Made by a program: the position numbers and the translations under genes. Shown in pieces: positions 15,243 to 23,669 of a stretch of 49,056 nt of DNA; the stretch's first letter is position 1; each line of letters starts with the position of its first letter. The stretch covers positions 1-49,056 of the forward strand of contig JBIOWF010000335.1 in the NCBI GenBank assembly GCA_044868295.1, given 5' to 3'. Under the pieces are notes generated by a model that saw only the letters and a list, made by a program, of their open reading frames with translations, was not told where the DNA came from and did no database searches. This stretch comes from JBIOWF01 sp044868295 (GTDB lineage Bacteria > Actinomycetota > Actinomycetes > Streptosporangiales > Streptosporangiaceae).

Positions 15243-17024
15243 GTGGTATCCGAGGCCAACAAGCCGTCGAAGGCGACGACCTCAGAGGCCGACACGAGAT
15301 CGCCGGAAGCACAGGCGACCTCAGAAGTCGGCTTGAGGTCGCAGGAAGTACAGATGACCTCAGACGGCGGCAAGAGGTCGCGTGGAGTGGTCGCCGAGTC
15401 GGCAAGGGCCGGGTTAGGCGGTTTTCTCCGCGGTTTTGTGAAGAATCCGGTCGTTGTTTCCCGTGTCGTGGCCAGCAAGGTCAAGTCTGACCCCATGCGG
15501 GTCGCCCACGCCGCCGCCGACGCGATGCCGACCAGGATGCGCCCGCTGGTGGGCCGCATCGCCTGGCCCGTCGCCCGCTACGCCCGGGTGACGGTGCGCA
15601 AGATCGTCCGCCGGATGGCCGACGGACCACTGGAGACGGCGAAGACGCACTTCGAGGCCGGCCGCATGACGCAGGCCGTCAAGGTGCTCCAGCCGCACGC
15701 CAGGTGGCCGTTCATCCGCCGCCGGATCGCCTACTACGAGGGCGAGATGGCGGCCATCGGGCCCGACCCGATCCCCCCGAAGCCCAAGGTGATCATGGGC
15801 GGGCGGATTCAGGGCCGGGCGCTGCACCTGGTGACCAACGCCCTGCCGTACACGCAGGCGGGCTACACCGTCCGCACGCACCGCATCGTCACCGCCCAGC
15901 GCGCGGAAGGCCTCGATCCCCACGTCGTGACCAGCTGGGGCTGGCCGATGCTCCAAGGGCACACCGACGCCGAGCCGTACGAGGAGATCGACGGGGTCCC
16001 CTACTACCGGCTGCTGCCGAAGGGGGAGCTGCCCTTCGAGAGCCGGGGCCGGATGATCCGCGGCGCCGCCGACGTGTCCGAGCTGGTCAGGACCCTCAGG
16101 CCGCAGGTCCTGCACGCCGCGACGGACCACCGCAACGGCTCCGTGGCGCTGGCCGTACGGGACCGGACGAACACCCCGTTCGTCTACGAGGTCCGCGGCT
16201 TCCTGGAGGAGACCTGGACGTCGCGCGACCCCAAGCGGATCGGCAGCGAGCGGCACCTCATGCAGCGCGACCGCGAGGCGCACATCATGCGCGAGGCCGA
16301 CGCGGTGGTCACGCTGGCGGAGACCATGGCGGCCGAGATCGTCGAGCGCGGCGTGCCCCGGGAGAAGATCTATCTCGCGCCCAACGCGGTGGACGACTCG
16401 CTGCTGACCGCCGAATACGACGGCGCGTCGTTCAGGGAGCAGTACGGCATCGCCAAAGACGAGATCGTCGTCGGGTCGGTGTCCAGCATCGTGGGCTATG
16501 AGGGCTTCGCCACATTGCTGAGCGCCGCCGCGCTGCTCAGGGACGGGGGCACGCCCGTCCGCGTGCTCCTCGTGGGCGACGGCGCCGAGCGGCCCGCCCT
16601 GCTCAAGCAGGTCGAGCAGCTCCGGCTCGCGGACATCGCGATCCTGCCGGGGCGGGTCGGCCCGGAAGAGGCGCTGCAGGCCCAGGCGGCCATCGACATC
16701 TTCGTCTGCCCCCGCGACGACCTGCGCGTCTGCCGGCTCGTGACGCCGCTGAAGCCGGTCGAGGCGATGGCGCTCGGAAAGCCGGTGGTGCTCAGCGACC
16801 TGCCCGCCCTGTCCGAGCTGGTGGGCGCCGACGGAGCGGGACTGCTGGTGCCTCCGGAGGATCCCGCCGAGCTGGCGAAGGCTCTGGCGGCGCTGCGGGA
16901 GGATCCGGAGCGGCGCCGGCAGATGGGCGAGGCCGGTCGAGCCGAGGTCGCCGCGCATCGGACCTGGAGTAGTCTCGCCCGGACTTATCGCGAGATCTAC
17001 TCATCCATTACTGATAGTCGATAA
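15243..17024 (+). CDS. Family 4 glycosyltransferase
   Basis: A 593-residue protein from GTG 15243. The first 60 residues are low complexity with a repeated TSEA..RSPEAQ-like unit. An Arg-rich helical region follows (to about 180), then a GT-B fold: LVTNALPYTQAGYTVRTHRI, VYEVRGFLEET, YLAPNAVDDS and the C-terminal nucleotide-sugar site LKPVEAMALGKPVVLSDLPA. This matches GT4 retaining glycosyltransferases. An ATG at 15186 is in frame but would overlap the wecB start, and a TATGGT -10-like box at 15226-15231 suggests a nearly leaderless transcript from the GTG. It leads a co-directional run with wecC and a third glycosyltransferase. Confidence 0.85.
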   Translation: MVSEANKPSKATTSEADTRSPEAQATSEVGLRSQEVQMTSDGGKRSRGVVAESARAGLGGFLRGFVKNPVVVSRVVASKVKSDPMRVAHAAADAMPTRMRPLVGRIAWPVARYARVTVRKIVRRMADGPLETAKTHFEAGRMTQAVKVLQPHARWPFIRRRIAYYEGEMAAIGPDPIPPKPKVIMGGRIQGRALHLVTNALPYTQAGYTVRTHRIVTAQRAEGLDPHVVTSWGWPMLQGHTDAEPYEEIDGVPYYRLLPKGELPFESRGRMIRGAADVSELVRTLRPQVLHAATDHRNGSVALAVRDRTNTPFVYEVRGFLEETWTSRDPKRIGSERHLMQRDREAHIMREADAVVTLAETMAAEIVERGVPREKIYLAPNAVDDSLLTAEYDGASFREQYGIAKDEIVVGSVSSIVGYEGFATLLSAAALLRDGGTPVRVLLVGDGAERPALLKQVEQLRLADIAILPGRVGPEEALQAQAAIDIFVCPRDDLRVCRLVTPLKPVEAMALGKPVVLSDLPALSELVGADGAGLLVPPEDPAELAKALAALREDPERRRQMGEAGRAEVAAHRTWSSLARTYREIYSSITDSR

Positions 17025-17122
17025 GCACCTGGAAGTCGTATGTGTTGCATCAGGCATCCTTGGTGCCGAGTTGAGATAACCTTTGCGACCATGAAGTGTT
17101 GTTTCCACCCCGAGGGCTCATC

Positions 17123-18385
17123 GTGACCGGCTTCGATCTCACGATCATCGGGCTGGGATACGTGGGCATGCCGCTCGCCAAAGAGGCGACGGCGGCGGGC
17201 CTGCGGGTTGCCGGTCTGGACGTCGATCCTCGCAAGGTGGACGCGCTCAACGCCGGCCGGTCCTACATCGACGACCTGACCGACGCCGATCTCGATGCCA
17301 TGCTGTCCAGCGGTTTCACCGCCACGCTCGACGCGTCGGTTCTGTCCCGGTCGGCGACGATCGTGATCTGCGTGCCGACGCCACTGGACGAGGACCACCG
17401 CCCCGACCTGTCCGCCGTCGAAGGCGCGACGAGGACGGTCGCCGAGCATCTCCAGGCGGGCACGCTCGTCGTGCTGGAGTCCACGACCTGGCCCGGCACC
17501 ACCGACGAGGTCGCCCGGCCGATCCTGGAGAAGTCCGGGCTCGTCGCGGGCACGGACTTCCACCTGGCGTTCTCGCCGGAGCGGATCGACCCCGGCAACG
17601 CCAAGTACGGCCTGCGTAACACCCCGAAGGTCGTCGGCGGCTTCACCCCGGCCTGCCGGGACCGGGCCACCGCCTTCTACGCCCAGCTCGTCGAGCGGGT
17701 CGTGCCCGTCAGCGGCACCCGCGAGGCGGAGATGGCGAAGCTGCTGGAGAACACCTATCGCCATGTGAACATCGCCCTCGTCAACGAGATGGCGATCTTC
17801 TGTGACGAGCTCGGCGTCAACCTGTGGGAGGCCATCGAGGCGGCCGCCACCAAGCCGTTCGGCTTCCAGAAGTTCCTGCCCGGCCCCGGCGTCGGCGGGC
17901 ACTGCATCCCGGTCGACCCGTCGTACCTGTCGTACACGGTCCGCAAGCTCGGCTACCCGTTCCGGTTCGTCGAGCTGGCCCAGGAGATCAACGAGCGGAT
18001 GCCGTCCTACGTGGTGGCCCGCGTGCAGCGGCTGCTCAACCGGGCCCGCAAGCCCGTGAACGGCTCACGCGTGCTGCTGCTCGGCGTCACCTACAAGCCG
18101 GACATCGCCGACGAGCGCGAGACGCCCGCCATCCCGGTCGCCGAAGCGCTCCTGGAGCTCGGCGCGGAGCTGTCGTTCTGCGACCCGCATGTGAAGGAGT
18201 GGTCGGTCGAGGGCACGCCCGTCCCGCGCGAGGAGGACCTGGCCCGGGCCGTGGCCGACGCCGACGTGACCGTGCTGCTCCAGCAGCACTCCGCGTTCGA
18301 CCTGGGAGTGGTGGAGGAACGGGCGCGCCTCGTGCTCGACACTCGCGGCGTCCTGGCCTCGAGCGATCGCGTCGAGCGGTTGTAG
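17123..18385 (+). CDS. wecC: UDP-N-acetyl-D-mannosamine dehydrogenase
   Basis: A 420-residue nucleotide-sugar dehydrogenase. It has an N-terminal Rossmann motif (IIGLGYVGMPLA), ESTTWPGTTDE, FSPERIDPGN, KLLENTYRHVNIALVNE and the catalytic-Cys motif PGVGGHCIPVDP (Cys261). The C-terminal NAD-sugar domain contains LGVTYKPDIADERETPA. The pattern fits the UDP-ManNAc/UDP-GlcNAc 6-dehydrogenase group, and nearby wecB favours ManNAc as substrate. GTG 17123 is chosen because GAGGG precedes it and the Rossmann strand follows at once. The next gene starts 14 bases after its stop. Confidence 0.92.
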   Translation: MTGFDLTIIGLGYVGMPLAKEATAAGLRVAGLDVDPRKVDALNAGRSYIDDLTDADLDAMLSSGFTATLDASVLSRSATIVICVPTPLDEDHRPDLSAVEGATRTVAEHLQAGTLVVLESTTWPGTTDEVARPILEKSGLVAGTDFHLAFSPERIDPGNAKYGLRNTPKVVGGFTPACRDRATAFYAQLVERVVPVSGTREAEMAKLLENTYRHVNIALVNEMAIFCDELGVNLWEAIEAAATKPFGFQKFLPGPGVGGHCIPVDPSYLSYTVRKLGYPFRFVELAQEINERMPSYVVARVQRLLNRARKPVNGSRVLLLGVTYKPDIADERETPAIPVAEALLELGAELSFCDPHVKEWSVEGTPVPREEDLARAVADADVTVLLQQHSAFDLGVVEERARLVLDTRGVLASSDRVERL

Positions 18386-18399
18386 GAGGGGTTCCGTAC

Positions 18400-19494
18400 G
18401 TGCACGTGCTCGTCATGACGGTGGTGCATCACCCCGAGGACGCCCGGATCCTGCACCGGCAGATCCGCGCGCTCGTGGATGCCGGTCATGAGGTCACGTA
18501 CGCCGCGCCGTACACGGCTCGGGGGGTCGTGCCGCGGTCCTGGGTGACCGGGGTCGACCTGCCCCGCGCGGCCGAGCGGCGTCGCGTGACGGCGGTGCGG
18601 GCCGCGCGCAAGCTGTTCAAGAGCATGCGCGGCAAGATCGACCTGGCGCTCATCCACGATCCGGAGCTGCTGCTCGCGGTCACCGGGGTCAGGAAGCGCC
18701 CGCCGGTCGTCTGGGACGTGCACGAGGACACCCCGGCGACGCTTTCCCTCAAGCCCTGGCTGCCCGCGTTCCTGCGCCCGCCCATGCGCTTCCTCGCCCG
18801 GCTTCTGGAAGGTACGGCGGAGCGCCACATGCGGCTGCTGCTGGCCGAGACCGCCTATGCCGGGCGGTTCAAACAGGCGCACCTCGTGGTGCCGAACGAG
18901 ACCTGGGTCCCCGACAGCGTCAGCCCGCCCGGGGACGATCGCGTGGTCTATCTCGGCTGGCTGTCCGAGGCGCGGGGCGTCCGCGAGGCCGTCGAGGTGG
19001 CCCGCCTGCTCCAGCCGCACCGCGTCGCCGTCGAACTCATCGGATACGCCGACCCGCAGACGCGGCCGGTCCTGAACGAGGCCGTGGCCGAGGGCGTCCT
19101 CGAATGGCGCGACTTCATGCCCAACGACGAGGCCCTGAAACGGCTCGACGGGGCGCTCGCGGGGCTCTCCCTGCTCCATGACGAGCCCAACTATCGCCAT
19201 TCCATGCCCACCAAGATCGTCGAATACATGGCGCACGGCATTCCCGTGATCACGACGCCTTCTCCCCGGGCGGTCGAACTCGTCGAGCGTTATGACTGCG
19301 GTGTCGTGGTCCCCTGGCGGGACCCGGACGCCGTCGCGCGAGCCGTACTGACCCTGCGCGACAACACTGACGAGCGGCGTGGGGACGGTGCGCGGGGTTA
19401 TGCCGCGGCGCGCGCGAACCACCACTGGCCCAACTCCGCGCGCCGCTTCGTCGCGCAGCTGGAGGAATGGGCCGGCGTCACAAGCGTGAAGTAG
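18400..19494 (+). CDS. Glycosyltransferase (GT-B fold, family 4-like)
   Basis: A 364-residue protein from GTG 18400. An N-terminal HVLVMTVVHHPEDARILHRQ is typical of glycosyltransferases that begin with a nucleotide-independent acceptor domain, then DLALIHDPELLLAVTG, VWDVHEDTPA, VVYLGWLSEARGV and the donor site NYRHSMPTKIVEYMAHGIPV. The start is set by AGGAGGGG overlapping the wecC stop. Longer in-frame versions would lie inside wecC. The tight spacing indicates an operon with wecC. Confidence 0.88.
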   Translation: MHVLVMTVVHHPEDARILHRQIRALVDAGHEVTYAAPYTARGVVPRSWVTGVDLPRAAERRRVTAVRAARKLFKSMRGKIDLALIHDPELLLAVTGVRKRPPVVWDVHEDTPATLSLKPWLPAFLRPPMRFLARLLEGTAERHMRLLLAETAYAGRFKQAHLVVPNETWVPDSVSPPGDDRVVYLGWLSEARGVREAVEVARLLQPHRVAVELIGYADPQTRPVLNEAVAEGVLEWRDFMPNDEALKRLDGALAGLSLLHDEPNYRHSMPTKIVEYMAHGIPVITTPSPRAVELVERYDCGVVVPWRDPDAVARAVLTLRDNTDERRGDGARGYAAARANHHWPNSARRFVAQLEEWAGVTSVK

Positions 19495-19546
19495 CCAGAG
19501 GATCAACGGGAGATGTCCCCATACGACGGGCGGTAGGGTCCTGAAA

Positions 19547-21364
19547 GTGCGCTGGCTCACCATTGTCCTGGGCATGGCGATCCTCGCCGGTGTCGCGGCC
19601 GTCGTGGTCGTCCTGCGAGACGGATCGGCGGCTCCGCACACCGCCAACTCGGGCAGCACGTCACCGGCCACACCGAAGGCGTCGGCCACCCCGACGCCGA
19701 CGACCAGCGAGTTCACCGACCCCTGTGGAACATTCGAGACCACCACGGCCACGCCTTATTCGGTCACCGGCTACTGGCTCGTCCCCACCGCCGACCGCTG
19801 CACGTGGCGCCGCCAGCTTGAGGCGATCCACCAGGTGGGCGGCGACACGGTCGTCCGGCTCGGCTTCGGCCTCTCGCCTCGCTCCGTGGACGAGAACGGC
19901 CAGATCATGGACAAAGAGGGCCAGAAGGTCGACTCGCGCTACGCCGTATGCACGGAGAACGGGCTCACCTGCGAGCAGGCGGCCGACAAGGACCTCAAGG
20001 CGGCCAACCCCGGCAACCGGATCACCTGGTCGTACGTCTACCGGACCGACGAGCAGTTCGGGCCCGGGATCTTCCGCTGCCCGGCCATGGAACACAAGAT
20101 CACTGTGGGATCCGCCACCTTCTACCGGATCATCGCGCCGGAGGACGGGACCGACAACGCGACCTGCGACTTCTCATCGAAGGGCGGCCGATATCACCTG
20201 ATCCTCGTCTCGGCGGGGGAGCGTGACAGCCTCACCGAGCTGCTCGATCTCGGAGACCGATTCGGGATCAAGGTGTTCCCGGCCCTGCCCCTGGCGCCCC
20301 GCGACCCCGCGGAGCCGACGCGGGCCAACCCGCGGCACATCGGCACGCTGACCACGCTGACCAGGCGCGTCCTGCAGGACTACGGCGACCGGTTCGCCGG
20401 ACGTGAGGCGCTCGGCGGCGTCTACCAGCCCTTCGAACTGCAGATCCGCGCCTGGCCCGAGCCGTCCAAGGTCCCCACGCTGCAGGTCTACGCCGAGCAG
20501 CACCGGATCGTGGAGCAGGAGCTGCCCGGCAAGCCGATCCTCGTCAGCCCGTACATCGACGCGCGCCGCCGGGTCGGCTACACCTCGACCCCCGCCCAGG
20601 TCGCCAAGGGGTTCAAGGCTCTCGCCAAGACCGGCGTCGGGATCATCGCACCGCAGGACGGCCGGGGCACCGGAAAAGTCGGGCTCTTCTGGCCGAACTG
20701 GAAGAACAAGGCGGTGGATAACCGGCTCAAGCCCGTCGTCGGCGAAAGCACGTACAACACGGCCTACTACGGCGGCACCCGCGACTACTACCGGGAGATG
20801 TCCCTGGCCCGGCAGGAGCTCGCCGACGACGGGGTCGGCGTCCAGCTCTGGGCCAACGTCGAGGCGTTCGAGCCGTCGGGCTCCGAGCGGTGCGGCTCCC
20901 AGGGCACGCGCGGCCGCACCGACAAGCCGCGCCTGGACACCCAGGTGACGCTCGCCGGGCCGTACGTGTCGAAGATCATCTCCTACATGTGGAGCGACTT
21001 CTTCACATGCGGTTCGCCGTCGCTCTCCGAGGAGATCGCCAAGGACTGGGATCGCCCGATCGCGATCCAGGCGATCAAGCAGAAGCGGCAGATCCAGGAA
21101 GGCCTGGAGATCCGCGGCTACCACCTCGGCGACGCCAAGGTCACGCTGAGCTGGAGCGGCCTGGAGACGCCACGGGTGGTCGACTCCGCGACGGTCGGCT
21201 GGTACGACACCACCCCCATCGAGGGCGTGCCACCGACAGTGGAGAAGATCTGGATCCCCGTCGACTGGACGACGGTGCCGAAGGACAAATGGGTCCGGAT
21301 CGAAGTGAGCTCCGCGGACGGCCGCAAGGCCGCCGAACCGGTGTACTACCAAAACACGGATTGA
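19547..21364 (+). CDS. Membrane-anchored DUF4434-type protein
   Basis: A 605-residue protein with one N-terminal helix (about 4-24, TIVLGMAILAGVAAVVVVL) and a Ser/Thr/Pro linker to about 55. A large extracytoplasmic domain follows, resembling DUF4434, a TIM-barrel glycoside-hydrolase-like family: TGYWLVP, YQPFELQIRAW, PILVSPYIDAR and GVGIIAPQDG. The last 110 residues look like a beta-sandwich. Two or three disulfide-capable Cys pairs are visible. Its place at the end of the glycosyltransferase run suggests action on the exported polymer, an inference. It starts 52 bases after the previous gene. Confidence 0.75.
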   Translation: MRWLTIVLGMAILAGVAAVVVVLRDGSAAPHTANSGSTSPATPKASATPTPTTSEFTDPCGTFETTTATPYSVTGYWLVPTADRCTWRRQLEAIHQVGGDTVVRLGFGLSPRSVDENGQIMDKEGQKVDSRYAVCTENGLTCEQAADKDLKAANPGNRITWSYVYRTDEQFGPGIFRCPAMEHKITVGSATFYRIIAPEDGTDNATCDFSSKGGRYHLILVSAGERDSLTELLDLGDRFGIKVFPALPLAPRDPAEPTRANPRHIGTLTTLTRRVLQDYGDRFAGREALGGVYQPFELQIRAWPEPSKVPTLQVYAEQHRIVEQELPGKPILVSPYIDARRRVGYTSTPAQVAKGFKALAKTGVGIIAPQDGRGTGKVGLFWPNWKNKAVDNRLKPVVGESTYNTAYYGGTRDYYREMSLARQELADDGVGVQLWANVEAFEPSGSERCGSQGTRGRTDKPRLDTQVTLAGPYVSKIISYMWSDFFTCGSPSLSEEIAKDWDRPIAIQAIKQKRQIQEGLEIRGYHLGDAKVTLSWSGLETPRVVDSATVGWYDTTPIEGVPPTVEKIWIPVDWTTVPKDKWVRIEVSSADGRKAAEPVYYQNTD

Positions 21365-21513
21365 CGGCGGGCGCGTACTGGAGACGCGTACAGGAGAGCG
21401 GTACCAACTCGTGTACTGCGCGGCGCCGTCGGTTGCCGGTGAACTCGCGCCTTGGGGGCGTGGGACCGCCGGTTGACGGCGAATAGTGCGTCGCTGTCAG
21501 ATAGCGTTCACTC

Positions 21514-22320
21514 ATGAGATCCAGTGATGACGCCGCCGGGTCCGCCCAGCGGGGAAATCGCGCCCCTGATAGTGTTCTAATGTTCGAAACGGTCAGGGCT
21601 TGGCCGTCGCCTACCTCGACTGAGGAAAGCGAGAAGCCGCTTCCTTCAGGGAGCGGAGGAGCCACGATCCCGCGAATTCCCGTCAGCGTGGATCTCGTCG
21701 TGTTCACCGTCAGATCGCACGCCCTGAGCGCACTGGTCTGGCGCCGGGACAGACCCCCATGCGAGGGGCGATGGGCGTTGTCGGGTGGATTCATCCAGCT
21801 CGAAGAGGACCTGCCGGCCGCCGCCGCCCGGGTCCTGGCCGAGCGCGCGGGCCTTCCCGGCGCTCCGGTCCACCTTGAGCAGTTGCAGACCTACGGATAC
21901 CCCGACCGCGATCCGCGCCAGCGCGTGGTCAGCGTGGCCTACCTGGGGCTCGCCCCCGACCTGCCGGCCTCCACCGAGGCGCACATGAGCTGGCAGCCGG
22001 TCGCCTCGTTGACGGACATGGCGTTCGACCACCGGCGGATCATGCTCGACGGCATCGAGCGGGCCCGCGCCAAGCTCGAGTACACATCTCTGGGCGCCGC
22101 GTTCTGCCCGTCGGAGTTCACCGTCGCGGAGCTGCGCCGCGTCTATGAGATCGTCTGGGGCCGGCCGCTGGACCCCAGGAACTTCCACCGCAAGGTCACC
22201 AAGACCGATGGTTTCCTGATCCCCACCGGCCAGACCACGACACGCGACGGCGGCCGCCCCGCCATGCTCTACCGCCGTGGCCCCGCCGAGCTGCTCCATC
22301 CTCCGATGCTCCGCGTCTGA
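21514..22320 (+). CDS. Nudix-domain protein with C-terminal winged helix (NrtR-like regulator)
   Basis: A 268-residue protein. The N-terminal 50 residues are variable. Residues about 55-180 form a Nudix fold: VSVDLVVFTVRSHALSALVW, GRWALSGGFIQLEED, and a Nudix helix RVLAERAG in which the REXXEE catalytic acids are not conserved. Residues about 185-268 form a winged helix (SEFTVAELRRVYEIVWGRPL, DPRNFHRKVTKTDGFL). This order and the degenerate Nudix box are typical of NrtR repressors, which sense ADP-ribose-type NAD metabolites. No nad gene lies nearby. The stop is part of a 46-bp tandem repeat. Confidence 0.75.
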   Translation: MRSSDDAAGSAQRGNRAPDSVLMFETVRAWPSPTSTEESEKPLPSGSGGATIPRIPVSVDLVVFTVRSHALSALVWRRDRPPCEGRWALSGGFIQLEEDLPAAAARVLAERAGLPGAPVHLEQLQTYGYPDRDPRQRVVSVAYLGLAPDLPASTEAHMSWQPVASLTDMAFDHRRIMLDGIERARAKLEYTSLGAAFCPSEFTVAELRRVYEIVWGRPLDPRNFHRKVTKTDGFLIPTGQTTTRDGGRPAMLYRRGPAELLHPPMLRV

Positions 22321-22412
22321 ATGCGGCCTGGCCGCGCCGCTCCACCCTCCGATGCTCCGCGTCTGAATGCGGCCCGGCCGCGCCGCTCCACTCTCCGATG
22401 CTCCGCGTCTGA
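22281..22412 (+). repeat. 46-bp tandem repeat (three copies) covering a gene's stop codon
   Basis: CTCCGATGCTCCGCGTCTGA begins at 22301, 22347 and 22393, an exact 46-bp period. The first copy codes the last residues (PPMLRV) and stop of the Nudix gene. The other two repeat that end downstream, each with the TGA, separated by TGCGGCC.GGCCGCGCCGCTCCA spacers. Confidence 0.92.
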
Positions 22413-22516
22413 ACCCGGCCCGTACGCCTCAGGGGCCTCGGGGAACGCGCGTTGGAGTGCCCTGGCCGTACACATTAGGGTTGATGCGGCAGCGAAACAC
22501 GACAGGGAGGACGCGG

Positions 22517-23584
22517 ATGTCCACGCCACACTTCCGGGCGATTCTCGACACGATGCCGGTCTACAAACCGGGAAAGGCCGTCGTGTCGCCCGACGGGCGG
22601 TCGTACAAGCTGTCTTCCAACGAGAGCCCCTTTGAGCCGTTGCCGAGCGTCGTCGGCGCGATCGCCGAGGCGGCGACCCAGATCAACCGGTATCCCGATC
22701 CCGCCGCAGGGAGGCTCACGGAGGCGCTCGCGCGGAAGTACGGCGTGCCGGAGGCGCACGTCGCGCTCGGGGCGGGCTCGGTGACCGTCGCGCAGCAGAT
22801 CTTCGAGTCCGTGGGCGAGCCGGGCGCCGAGGTCGTCTACGCGTGGCGTTCGTTCGAGGCATATCCGCTGCTCGCCGACCTGTCCGGGGTCACCTCGGTC
22901 CAGGTGCCGCTGAAGGACGAGACGCACGACCTGGCCGCCATGGCGGACGCGGTCACCCCGAACACGCGCATGATCCTCGTCTGCAATCCGAACAATCCCA
23001 CCAGCACGGCCAACCGGGCCGCGGAGCTCGCGGAGTTCCTCGACCGGGTGCCCGAGGACGTGCTCGTGGTCCTCGACGAGGCCTATCGGGAGTACGTCCG
23101 GGACGAGGACGTCCCCGACGGCCTCACGATCTACCGTGAGCGGCCCAACGTGGCCGTGCTGCGGACCTTCTCCAAGGCGTACGGCCTGGCCGGCCTGCGC
23201 GTCGGTTACGTCATCGCCCAGGAGCCGGTCGCGTCGGCCGTGCGCAAGACGATGGTGCCGTTCGCGATCAACCACATCGCGCAGGCGGCGGCCCTCGCGT
23301 CCCTCGAAGCCGAAGACGAGCTGCTGGAGCGGGTCGAGACGGTCGTCAAGGAGCGGGCCAGAGTGCGGGAGTCGCTGATCGCCCAGGGCTGGGCGGTCCC
23401 GCCGTCCGAGGCGAACTTCGTCTGGCTCCGGCTCGGCGACCGCACCCCTGCCTTCGCCGAGCACTGCGGCGGGTACGGCGTGGCCGTGCGCCCGTTCGGC
23501 AATGAGGGCGCCCGCGTCTCCATCGGCGACCGCGAGGCCAACGACGCCTTCATCGCCGCCACCGAGTCCTTCAAGAACGCCTGA
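22517..23584 (+). CDS. hisC: HisC/Pat-type aminotransferase
   Basis: A 355-residue class I/II PLP aminotransferase. YKLSSNESPFEPLP, NRYPDP, GAGSVTVAQQIF, VCNPNNPTS, VVLDEAYREYV and TFSKAYGLAGLRVGY with the PLP lysine at residue 220 are all present. The family covers histidinol-phosphate aminotransferase and the closely related aromatic aminotransferase Pat. No other his genes are nearby, and the N-terminus (VYKPGK) resembles the stand-alone Pat/HisC2 type, so the aromatic role is at least as likely. ATG 22517 has GGGAGG in front of it. Confidence 0.9.
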   Translation: MSTPHFRAILDTMPVYKPGKAVVSPDGRSYKLSSNESPFEPLPSVVGAIAEAATQINRYPDPAAGRLTEALARKYGVPEAHVALGAGSVTVAQQIFESVGEPGAEVVYAWRSFEAYPLLADLSGVTSVQVPLKDETHDLAAMADAVTPNTRMILVCNPNNPTSTANRAAELAEFLDRVPEDVLVVLDEAYREYVRDEDVPDGLTIYRERPNVAVLRTFSKAYGLAGLRVGYVIAQEPVASAVRKTMVPFAINHIAQAAALASLEAEDELLERVETVVKERARVRESLIAQGWAVPPSEANFVWLRLGDRTPAFAEHCGGYGVAVRPFGNEGARVSIGDREANDAFIAATESFKNA

Positions 23585-23632
23585 GCCAAGAACGCCCGAG
23601 CCAAGAACGCCTGAGCCAAGAACGCCCGAGCC
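23573..23632 (+). repeat. 15-bp tandem repeat (four copies) covering the hisC stop codon
   Basis: AAGAACGCCTGAGCC and its variant AAGAACGCCCGAGCC alternate four times from 23573. The first copy codes the last residues K-N-A and the TGA; TGA recurs in the third copy. Confidence 0.92.
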
Positions 23633-23669
23633 CGCGCCAGCCGGCTGCCTCTGAGGGCTTCCGGGCGGC

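Noticed and set aside
17824..18399. Upstream extension of the third glycosyltransferase into wecC
   Set aside because: Lies inside wecC in another frame; GTG 18400 has a strong ribosome site and starts the homology.
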